Source: Marinomonas sp. TW1 (GTDB lineage Bacteria > Pseudomonadota > Gammaproteobacteria > Pseudomonadales > Marinomonadaceae). From it: a DNA stretch of 64,000 nucleotides. A model generated the notes under the pieces. That model ran no database searches. It was not told where the DNA came from and saw only the letters and a list, made by a program, of their open reading frames with translations. The stretch spans positions 103,596 through 167,595 of the forward strand of contig NZ_JSEE01000011.1 in assembly GCF_001625355.1 (NCBI RefSeq), in the 5' to 3' direction. The position numbers were made by a program, and so were the translations under genes. Of the stretch, positions 58,318 through 64,000 are shown piece after piece (within the stretch, counting starts at the first letter, position 1; each line of letters opens with the position of its first letter).

Positions 58318-58347
58318 GTAACTTTTGCCAAACGATGCAAAAGTTAC
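58318..58347. other. Perfect 11-bp inverted repeat
   Basis: GTAACTTTTGC pairs with GCAAAAGTTAC over an 8-base loop, followed on the plus strand by CAAAAAATCTTTTT. It may be a terminator-like or mobile intergenic element; no gene ends close to it. Confidence 0.6.
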
Positions 58348-58566
58348 CAAAAAATCTTTTTCAGAATCATAAGGGCTCATTGCTTCCGGATGTTGCCAAT
58401 GTTTGCACAGGGTTCACTATTGTAAGGTGTTGAGCTGTTATTATGGTTGGAGAAAGGTCTTCGGTTACTGACTTGGGAAGACCGTAAGGTCGCGCAATCA
58501 GGATCGCGTCGAACTGACAAGGGTTGAGTTGCTCATTACCTATTTTTACGTTTAAAAGCATTTCAG

Positions 58567-58659
58567 CCAAACCAAATCTCTTGTTCCTTCCCCTTTTCAA
58601 GGGGAAGGCTAGGATGGGGTTAGTCAGGCAGCCTTAAACGCACTCGTCATCAACAACAA
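58567..58659. repeat. Palindromic interspersed repeat, copy 3
   Basis: The first 57 bases equal copy 1. The right part (TTAGTCAGGCAGCCTTAAAC...) is a diverged version of the same tail, giving a full-length copy. Confidence 0.85.
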
Positions 58660-59071
58660 TCTATATAGCTAATAAGCTGAGCATCATCAATTTTTGAACA
58701 ACATCAAAAACCTCGTTTTCTTATTGGAAAACTTCAAAACACTGTTCTATGATGAACTGAAAGTAAGGGATGTACAGATAAATTGATAAGGAATCTTCCT
58801 ACCTAATTTACTTTCATATCCTAATTTGCAATTAGAACATTCCTATTTTTGCTTAGTAAAAAAATAGATGACAAGATAGGTAAGACCGTGACTTGGAAAT
58901 TCTGGGACTAACATCGTTTCGTTGAAAACGTCAAAATGATTAGAACCAAGTCAGCGGAGTTCATCAGGGATAAAAGCATCGATTGCTTTATAAAAAATCC
59001 GAATAGATGGCTGCAAAACGCTTCTTGTTAGATCTTGATTTTGCTTGCAAAAATCGGGGTGTCCATAGATG

Positions 59072-60033
59072 TTATACGTTTAAGAAAGTGCAAGGAAATA
59101 AGCATGAGTGATAAACCTACAGTATTCATTGCTTCATCATCAGAAGCCATTTCAGTTGCCGAAGCTGTCCATATAAAGCTTGAGCAAGAAATGAGGGTTA
59201 AGCTTTGGGAAAATGCATTTGATTTGTCGTCTATTACTATTACTACTCTAATAGGAAAGACAAAAGAAGCTGATTACGCCGTTTTTGTATTTCATCCCGA
59301 CGACAAAACTCTCATTAGAGAAAAGGAATATAGCTCCGTAAGGGATAATGTTGTGCTAGAGCTTGGGATGTTTATTGGCGCATTGGGGTTAGAGAAATGT
59401 TTCATATTGGTTCCGAAATCTGCCGAAACAACATTTCGGTTACCCACAGATCTTGCGGGGGTAACTGCCAGTTTTTACGATGATCAAGAACCTGATTTAA
59501 CAGACGCTGTAACAGGAAGTTGTGCAAAGATAAAACAGTCTGTTAAAAAGCTAGAAGCTGCTAAAACCAAAACTGAAACGACTAGTGAAACTGAAACTTT
59601 AAGACAGCAACTTCACAGTACACAGTCGCAAATATGGAGTATGAACCATGATATACAGCGTGCGAATGAACAGTCACAGTCTCTTTTGGAGTCAATAAAA
59701 CATCATTTCTTTTCAATCGCAAAGCCAGCGACCCCGGCAGAAATAAAGGCTTGGGAAGATGGCGCAAAAGCCAGTTACCTCAAAGAAATAAAAATAGGGA
59801 ATCATGGTGTGTACTATGTGGATCGTGAAGTGATAGTTCCGCCCCTCCACGGAGCGGGATCTATATCACTAATTGTGGCTTCTGGAGTAAAGGTTTACGG
59901 AATAGATAAATGGAGCCACAACAGTATCTACTATATGGATGGGTTCAGAACTGATGCGCGCGTATAACAAGGCCATTAAATTCGCTCCCGATGGTCGCCG
60001 GACGCTCGCAAACTCGCGCCGTTTATGGCTGCG
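59072..60033 (+). mobile_element. Integron gene cassette carrying a TIR-like gene
   Basis: The limits are inferred from two R' boxes: GTTATAC at 59071-59077 and GTTAAGT at 60033-60039, with recombination after the G. In the excised circle the R' box would read GTTATAC, the exact reverse complement of the cassette's own R'' box GTATAAC (59962-59968). That match at a distance of 890 bp is what an integron cassette predicts. The single gene inside is in the usual orientation, starting about 30 bp after the left end and stopping inside R''. No integrase is in the window. Confidence 0.65.
59104..59967 (+). CDS. TIR-like (PF10137-type) nucleotide-binding protein
   Basis: 287 residues from the ATG at 59104, preceded by AAGGAAATAAGC; the frame is open to 59035 but crosses the cassette border. 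Residues about 5-128 match the TIR-like domain of Cap12/Pycsar-type effectors: 'TVFIASSSEAISVAEAVHIKL', 'FDLSSITITTLIGKTKEADYAVFVFHPDD' and 'SSVRDNVVLELGMFIGALGLEKCFIL', with the conserved Glu86 and 'LPTDLAGVTASFYD'. A Gln/Glu/Thr-rich coiled coil (about 145-200) follows, then an unassigned 85-residue domain. Related proteins degrade NAD+ on sensing phage; no CD-NTase or cyclase partner is present here, so the trigger is unknown. Confidence 0.85.
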   Translation: MSDKPTVFIASSSEAISVAEAVHIKLEQEMRVKLWENAFDLSSITITTLIGKTKEADYAVFVFHPDDKTLIREKEYSSVRDNVVLELGMFIGALGLEKCFILVPKSAETTFRLPTDLAGVTASFYDDQEPDLTDAVTGSCAKIKQSVKKLEAAKTKTETTSETETLRQQLHSTQSQIWSMNHDIQRANEQSQSLLESIKHHFFSIAKPATPAEIKAWEDGAKASYLKEIKIGNHGVYYVDREVIVPPLHGAGSISLIVASGVKVYGIDKWSHNSIYYMDGFRTDARV

Positions 60034-60039
60034 TTAAGT
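59962..60039 (+). other. attC site of the TIR-like cassette
   Basis: 78 bp. R'' GTATAAC (59962-59968) and R' GTTAAGT (60033-60039; fits GTTRRRY). Inside, an AAC/GTT pair flanks unpaired AAGG and CTGC spacers, then CCATTAAA pairs with TTTATGG, one T being extrahelical, as in attC folded strands. The gene's stop codon TAA is within R''. Confidence 0.7.
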
Positions 60040-60888
60040 TACCTCACACGGAGAATCAATTGCCAGATTTGTTAAATTGTCACCTCTGTAATTCGAAAAG
60101 TGAATTACAAGACTCTCATATAATCCCACGTTCTTACTTTAGAAGTCTAAAGGGTAAAAGTGGGCAATTATTTTTGGTAAGTACAGATACAGTGGATGGA
60201 ACTGTAAGCTATCAAACTCGGATCCTAAAGAAAAATTACTATGTTGGGAGTGCGAGCAATATATTAGTCAAAAATTCGAACAATATGGGACAAGACTATT
60301 TAAAGATCACCATAAAATAAAACGTACTAAACAGTCGGTTATATTTAATCAATTCAGGTTTAAAGAGTTTTATTTATTCCTTATTTCAATCCTATGGCGA
60401 GTATCTATTTCAAGTTTACCTAAATATGAACACATAGATTTAGGTAAAGAAATTAATAATTTAATTAGACATTTTTAAAAGAAAACAAGATAAAAATTAA
60501 AACTTCTATTAGATTAGATCATTTTTTAAGATATCATTCATTAGAATCGTAGATAAGACAACGCACTTGATGACGGTGCAATTAAAAAAATATTATTCGA
60601 CTTTAATATTGAAAAGGGAACTTCAGCTTCTGATGGCTTAATTTGGTATTTCATGATTGATGGGTTTTTAATTATTTATTATTTTTCTCCAGAAAACGAT
60701 ATTCATGAATTAAGAACAAAACGGGGTTATGCTCAGATTAAAAATAAACAAAAATTGGTTGTACCGATATCAGATATATCTAATTTTAAGCAACTAGTTG
60801 ATGGTATAAATTCTATTAAAAAACAGGTGGAAACGAATAGTTAACAAGCGTCTTTAAATCACTCCTGCCACAAAAACTGAAGCCCCCG
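60034..60888 (+). mobile_element. Second integron cassette with a decayed gene
   Basis: It starts after the G of GTTAAGT (60033) and ends at the G of GTTAGAT (60888). The R' of its circular form, GTTAAGT, predicts R'' ACTTAAC; the sequence has AGTTAAC (60839-60845), one mismatch. The gene inside is broken by frameshifts. Confidence 0.5.
60060..60844 (+). pseudogene. Frameshifted gene with CxxC/HIIP (HNH-like) N-terminus
   Basis: A TTG at 60060, with GGAG six bases upstream, starts '(M)PDLLNCHLCNSKSELQDSHIIPRSYFRSL'. At the A-run 60231-60235 one base seems missing; in the next frame the text goes on as 'KLLCWECEQYISQKFEQYGTRLFKDHH', supplying a second CxxC pair. A second slip occurs at the T-run 60472-60476, and a third near 60550-60557, before the last frame ('DDGAIKKILFDFNIEKG...', stop 60842-60844). 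Together about 260 codons are recoverable. Cys pairs plus 'DSHIIP' suggest a zinc-ribbon HNH-type nuclease relative, but the family is not identified. The stop lies in the R'' box. Confidence 0.6.
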
Positions 60889-60894
60889 TTAGAT
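60839..60894 (+). other. attC-like site of the second cassette
   Basis: 56 bp. R'' AGTTAAC (60839-60845), R' GTTAGAT (60888-60894). AAC pairs with GTT; AAGCGT and CCCCC form the unpaired spacers; CTTTA pairs with TGAAG (one G-U). The architecture fits attC, the pairing is short. Confidence 0.5.
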
Positions 60895-61017
60895 CAGCTA
60901 TCTAGCTCATTTTCATGATTGCCTTTTATGAAACTCATTAACCGCCATCTGTTAATACAAGGTTTCACATATCTTTTTTAGTGGTAATATCAAGTCATAG
61001 TCAATCGGAGTTATTTT

Positions 61018-61236
61018 ATGTCTGATGCATTAAAAGTCATCCTCGAAAATATAGCGCAACTCAGTATTAAAGAGAAAGCTCTTGCAGCCCACTGCTTTTT
61101 AACGGCTATGGATACCAAAATAGACAGTGATGTGGAAGCAGAGTGGGTAAAAGTTGCTGAAGCTCGCAGTGCAGAACTAAAGTCTGGCGCGGTAAAAAGC
61201 ATTCGTTGGGAAGAAATAGAAAAGGATCTTAATTAA
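61018..61236 (+). CDS. Addiction-module antitoxin-like protein, orphan
   Basis: 72 residues. 'LKVILENIAQLSIKEKALAAHCFLTAMDTKIDSDVEAEWVKVAEARSAELKSGAVKSIRWEEIEKDL' is the pattern of the small 'putative addiction module component' family, usually paired with a RelE/ParE-type toxin just downstream. Here no toxin ORF follows: the next 75 bp are non-coding and then a minus-strand fragment begins. CGGAG lies about 9 bases before the ATG. Confidence 0.75.
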   Translation: MSDALKVILENIAQLSIKEKALAAHCFLTAMDTKIDSDVEAEWVKVAEARSAELKSGAVKSIRWEEIEKDLN

Positions 61237-61262
61237 TAGATGCTGCCTGTTTTTAATTAATT

Positions 61263-61301
61263 AGAGCCAGAGTAAAATCAAATGTAATTTCACTCTGCCC
61301 C
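61263..61301. repeat. Imperfect inverted repeat of the GGTCAGAGT type, copy 1
   Basis: CCAGAGTAAAAT is followed by an AT-rich loop and AATTTCACTCTG. The same unit occurs at 62363-62398 and, cut short, at 63866-63874. Confidence 0.6.
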
Positions 61302-61309
61302 TTAACGAC

Positions 61310-61534
61310 CTACCCCACCAACCCTTCTCTCACTTCCGCCATCAAACGCAGTGACTTCAATCTCGCATCAGCATCGTGAATCGGCATGGAGATAATGAGT
61401 TCGTCTATGCCTGTAGACTCAATGAAGCGCTCTAACTGAAAGGCCACGGAGGCTTTTGATCCCACTACAGCGTATTGCAGCATGTGCTCTACCATGTGTT
61501 TTTCACTTCCCCATTTTATTGGTAGTTTTTTCAA
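61310..61534 (-). pseudogene. C-terminal fragment of a luciferase-like (LLM-class) oxidoreductase
   Basis: The 74-residue frame ends with 'MLQYAVVGSKASVAFQLERFIESTGIDELIISMPIHDADARLKSLRLMAEV', the typical end of LLM-class flavin monooxygenases of about 330 residues. The N-terminal 260 or so residues are absent: upstream is AT-rich DNA and another gene. It is probably a remnant from a deletion or insertion event. Confidence 0.75.
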
Positions 61535-61573
61535 ATTATAACAATCGTAATAGACAAGTATTTATTTAATTTA

Positions 61574-62302
61574 TTAACCCTTCGGCTCAATAGGAATGTC
61601 CGCACCACAAGCTAGTTTTTTCTCTCTGTAGGCAAATTGCCAGTTTTTTGCTTTTGTTAACTGCGAGCATGTTAGATTAGTTACATCAATTAAATTTGCC
61701 TGATTTAAATCAGCATCATTTATCACAGTGCCACTTAAATTGGAACTAGTTAATATTGCTCTACTTAAATCGGCTCTACTTAAATCGGCCAAACTTAAGT
61801 CAGCATCATATAAAAATGCTTTTCTTAAGTCTGCTCTCAGTAAGCTTGCCCTATGAAAATTTGCCTTATATAAGTTTGCCCCCATTAATTTTGACTTTGA
61901 TAAAATAGCTTTGCTTAAGTTTATTTCTGATAAATATGTACCTGATGAATCGTCTTCATTATCTGATGATAAATCAATCCCCATCAATACTTGATCAATA
62001 CTATTTAAATATTCTAACGCTTCAATTTTTCCACTGTTACCCGGAGATTTTTTAGTAATCAATTGCCAAGCACTGACTATTCGACTTTGCTGACGCCCTT
62101 GATAATCAAGCCAGAACCCGATTAGCGTCAATATTAAAAGAAAAGAACTTGCAGCCTGAAATATCCGAACCACATGTAAATCATTGAGCCAATCTGCAAA
62201 TCTGTGTAGCCAACCTCGGCTATTGACTTCTTTCTTTTTTAGAGGATAAAATTGCTTTCGGCGTCTTTTAAGAAAAGGAGATTCTGAGGTATGTTGGCGC
62301 AT
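61574..62302 (-). CDS. Membrane-anchored pentapeptide-repeat protein
   Basis: 242 residues. A basic N-terminus (about 10-25, KRRRKQFYPLKKKE) precedes one transmembrane helix (about 49-67, 'AASSFLLILTLIGFWLDYQ'). From about 122 to 200 there are about fifteen A(D/N)LxX pentapeptides ('ANLYKANFHRASLLRADLRKAFLYDADLSLADLSRADLS'), predicting a right-handed beta-helix. The tail holds two Cys. Target and role are unknown. The gene is AT-rich and lies 120 bp after the HExxH lipoprotein gene on the same strand. Confidence 0.85.
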   Translation of the reverse strand: MRQHTSESPFLKRRRKQFYPLKKKEVNSRGWLHRFADWLNDLHVVRIFQAASSFLLILTLIGFWLDYQGRQQSRIVSAWQLITKKSPGNSGKIEALEYLNSIDQVLMGIDLSSDNEDDSSGTYLSEINLSKAILSKSKLMGANLYKANFHRASLLRADLRKAFLYDADLSLADLSRADLSRAILTSSNLSGTVINDADLNQANLIDVTNLTCSQLTKAKNWQFAYREKKLACGADIPIEPKG

Positions 62303-62362
62303 GTTTCATCCTTTAATTCAATTGTTTTAATTGTACCGTAATGGCTTTCTTCAATAATTATG

Positions 62363-62398
62363 GTCAGAGTAAAATTAAATATAATTTACTCTCTACCC
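62363..62398. repeat. Imperfect inverted repeat of the GGTCAGAGT type, copy 2
   Basis: GGTCAGAGTAAAATTAAATA followed by TAATTTACTCTCTACCC: AGAGTAAAATTA pairs with TAATTTACTCT. It stands between the two minus-strand genes and could end transcripts or be a mobile short element. Confidence 0.6.
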
Positions 62399-62422
62399 TC
62401 TTAATTCTGCGCTATAAAAACC

Positions 62423-63721
62423 TTATATTGGTTTGGCTATTTTAGTTGCAATCCTGACTTCAAAGTTAGCTGGGCACCCACTAGAAATAACAGCAGCTGT
62501 TATACTTTTACCTTTCCCAAGCATACTACTGCCTACCCCCAGAAAAAGAACTTTATTTTGTCCGTTAATCACATCAGCACCATCAATATTAAAACCGACT
62601 TTCACTGTTTTTTGACAGTCATGCTTAATACTTCCCCCACCAACTGTTACAACAAAATCTCGTGGCTTAGTAAACACAGCCACATTAGCATTTGGATACT
62701 TGGCGGGAAGGATAATAGTTTTGGTTGTAATCGAGTTTGATTGCACCGTATCAACTATAGACCATTTTCCCTCATGTATTTCCCCCGGAGAATCAATCAC
62801 AATATCGATACTTTTCCCTTCAATAAATATCTCACTCCCTTCTCTATAAGGGTGGATATACCTTTTCTTATCTACAATAAACTTAAAAGTGGCATCTAAT
62901 GCATCAAAAGACGTCGAACTTATTTTAAAAAGATAGGAAGTTTCAGGTTCGCTGATTCGTGTTCTTGCTACAAGCGAAATGCGATCTTCTCCTGGAGCGA
63001 TTGACCAATTTCCATTTTGTAATGTGTTATTTGCTTGAATATTTAATTCACTATCCAGATCAACTTGATTTTTTGCCATCGCTACCTTTACAAAGGCCTC
63101 ATCAATCATTTTTTTATAAGGCTGGAAGACTGGGTTGTTTTTATACATTGCGTAAGATCTTAAAAATTCGCATTGTTGTTCAAAATAATAGTCTGAAAGC
63201 TTTGCATTACTCGGCAATTGAGAAGGGCCAGGAATTCTATATAGTTCAGTCTGATCAACAGTAACCTGTTCTAACAACCCAAGCTTCCAATTATAGGGCT
63301 TGTTATCATGTTTTTTTGAGGTAAGTTTTTTGTGATATGAAACGACATGACAAACCTCATGAACAAAATCTCCCCAATCAACAAAATCACCTGCTATTTT
63401 AAAATCTTTTAAATATTGACCATCGGGATAGTAAATATCGTCATTAATAACAAAAGGACGATTGATCAAAGATTTTTGTATCAAAGAAGGATTATTTAAT
63501 TGAAGTATTTGTAATTCTTTTTTGAAGGCTTCGTTATCTTGAGCATTTTTGTTAAAAACTTTAATTTTATTGTAATCAACTAAATTAGCAAATTCCTCTT
63601 TGAGGCCTTGTGTTTCATTGATGGTTAATGATCTGCTAGCACAGCCACCAAGAGATAGTACAAATAACAATACAACAAGTTTGATTGGTATAGTACTTAG
63701 TTTCACTATTATTCTCCTCAA
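62423..63721 (-). CDS. Putative lipoprotein with an HExxH metal-binding motif
   Basis: 432 residues. The signal ends in a lipobox 'LSLGGC' (Cys27). The N-terminal half carries 'DWGDFVHEVCHVVSYHKKL' with HExxH at 121-125. Two glutamates in 'YYFEQQCEFLRSY' (181 and 185) could be the third metal ligand, so a zinc-dependent peptidase is possible. The C-terminal half (about 235-430) looks beta-rich, with a final pair of Cys. I do not recognise the family. AT content is higher than in the core genes; there is no close homologue that I can name. Confidence 0.7.
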   Translation of the reverse strand: MRRIIVKLSTIPIKLVVLLFVLSLGGCASRSLTINETQGLKEEFANLVDYNKIKVFNKNAQDNEAFKKELQILQLNNPSLIQKSLINRPFVINDDIYYPDGQYLKDFKIAGDFVDWGDFVHEVCHVVSYHKKLTSKKHDNKPYNWKLGLLEQVTVDQTELYRIPGPSQLPSNAKLSDYYFEQQCEFLRSYAMYKNNPVFQPYKKMIDEAFVKVAMAKNQVDLDSELNIQANNTLQNGNWSIAPGEDRISLVARTRISEPETSYLFKISSTSFDALDATFKFIVDKKRYIHPYREGSEIFIEGKSIDIVIDSPGEIHEGKWSIVDTVQSNSITTKTIILPAKYPNANVAVFTKPRDFVVTVGGGSIKHDCQKTVKVGFNIDGADVINGQNKVLFLGVGSSMLGKGKSITAAVISSGCPANFEVRIATKIAKPI

Positions 63722-63873
63722 GTCATCATAACATTCAATGTTTATTTTATATGCAGTGTAAACACAACAGATATAGAGGTAATAATAAGCTCTTATATAA
63801 TGGATGCACTTTAAGTTTGGAGGGCATATGACAACAATTTAGTCTAAAGCTAATAAAAATAAAAGGGTCAGAG
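63722..63873. other. AT-rich intergenic segment before the IS element
   Basis: It holds the promoter region of the minus-strand lipoprotein gene. GGGTCAGAGT at 63865-63874 is the left part of the short inverted-repeat family seen at 61263 and 62363, interrupted by the start of the IS element. No ORF of note. Confidence 0.5.
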
Positions 63874-64000
63874 TGAACCTGCTACAGTTTAACGGACATT
63901 TTTAATCAGGGACAATAAGTCCTTTAGGAGTGTTCTTATGACAACAAAACGTAAACCTTATAATACCTATACCAAAGAGTTTAAGTTGGAAGCGATTCGC
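63874..64000 (+). mobile_element. Left end of an IS3-family insertion sequence, cut by window edge
   Basis: TGAACCTGCTACAGTTTAACGG begins like the terminal inverted repeats of IS3-family elements, 64 bp before a typical orfA start. The right end lies outside the window. Confidence 0.6.
63938..64000 (+). CDS. IS3-family transposase OrfA, 3'-truncated by window edge
   Basis: ATG at 63938 with AGGAG about 11 bases upstream. The 21 visible residues ('MTTKRKPYNTYTKEFKLEAI' and an Arg) match the start of IS3-family OrfA helix-turn-helix proteins ('..YTKEFKLEAIR..'). Confidence 0.75.
   Translation, partial: MTTKRKPYNTYTKEFKLEAIR

Larger units (their letters stand above)
57961..59070. other. 1.1-kb non-coding stretch: repeats, REP element, possible cassette remnants
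   Basis: No ORF here is convincing. A 77-codon minus frame at 58367-58600 runs through a repeat copy and looks like translated repeat sequence. The first 700 bp hold the repeat copies, the REP-like element and the 11-bp inverted repeat. From 58660 the DNA is AT-rich with no recognisable gene. GTTAGAT at 59027-59033 and GACTAAC near 58906-58912 look like integron R'/R'' boxes and may be remains of an older attC site, though pairing between them is limited to about 5 bp. Confidence 0.5.

Noticed and set aside
58367..58600. 77-codon minus-strand frame in the repeat cluster
   Set aside because: Starts inside repeat copy 3 and reads translated intergenic sequence; no ribosome-binding site.
58906..59033. 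Possible complete attC site ending at GTTAGAT 59027
   Set aside because: Only about 5 bp of inner pairing can be drawn, and a cassette of 44 bp up to 59071 would be too small; kept only as a possible remnant.
59035..59103. Upstream extension of the TIR-like ORF
   Set aside because: It crosses the proposed cassette border at 59071; the ATG at 59104 has the ribosome-binding site and begins the conserved domain.
57961..61000. Integron integrase (intI) near the cassettes
   Set aside because: Neither strand between 57961 and 61000 contains a tyrosine recombinase frame or recognisable fragment.
1..64000. CRISPR array
   Set aside because: The only regular repeats are the interspersed palindromes at 57985-58659, with unequal spacing and no cas genes.

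Overview
The window is chromosomal DNA of a marine gammaproteobacterium. It is most likely a Marinomonas or a close Oceanospirillales relative. That is inferred from the mix of a complete Na+-translocating NQR operon, NhaB, a TRAP transporter with its own two-component system, and enterobacterial-type gene order around clpPX-lon and dnaQ-rnhA. No rRNA, CRISPR array or complete prophage is visible. About the first 58 kb is densely packed core genome. The last 6 kb is AT-richer accessory DNA.

Layout. 1-5.6 kb: end of a DUF3549 gene, a small hypothetical gene, purU, rlmKL, pyrD and a DUF2835 gene. 5.8-12.6 kb: a six-gene MoxR/Bat operon (AAA ATPase, DUF58, DUF4381, two von Willebrand proteins, BatD), followed by a Dyp-type peroxidase. 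13.7-22.2 kb: a protein quality-control block on the minus strand (tig, clpP, clpX, lon, hupB, tRNA-Asp, ppiD) led by tRNA-Arg, in the same order as in E. coli. 22.3-24 kb: a short unlisted membrane ORF, a YihY-type protein and a hypoxanthine phosphoribosyltransferase. 24.1-32.7 kb: sthA, nqrM, apbE and nqrFEDCBA, so the sodium pump lies with both of its maturation factors. 33.1-37.8 kb: folX, mfd and a CsiV-like gene. 37.9-43.1 kb: a Cache-domain histidine kinase and LuxR-type regulator beside a dctPQM TRAP transporter. 43.3-50.7 kb: sohB, nhaB, dnaQ-rnhA-yafS-like and gloB-mltD. 50.8-58 kb: ppnP, a LysR regulator with no normal start codon, a DEAD-box helicase, DUF1285, an MTHFR-like protein, and LPS core/lipid A genes (heptosyltransferase, kdkA, lpxL-like).

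Accessory end. After lpxL comes about 1 kb of non-coding DNA with several copies of a roughly 95-bp palindromic repeat and an enterobacterial-style REP element. Next are two apparent integron gene cassettes with no integrase in view. The first carries a TIR-like (PF10137-type) protein of the kind used in antiphage immunity. The second carries a decayed gene with zinc-binding Cys pairs. In both, the stop codon lies inside the R'' box of an attC-like site, and the R' box upstream of the first cassette is an exact reverse complement of its R'' box. Beyond these lie an orphan addiction-module antitoxin, a fragment of a luciferase-like oxidoreductase, a membrane-anchored pentapeptide-repeat protein, a lipoprotein with an HExxH motif, and the left end of an IS3-family element cut by the window edge.

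The strongest leads are the TIR-like cassette with its unassigned C-terminal domain, the LysR gene that seems to need an AUU start, the HExxH lipoprotein/pentapeptide pair, and the 42-residue membrane ORF upstream of tRNA-Arg.
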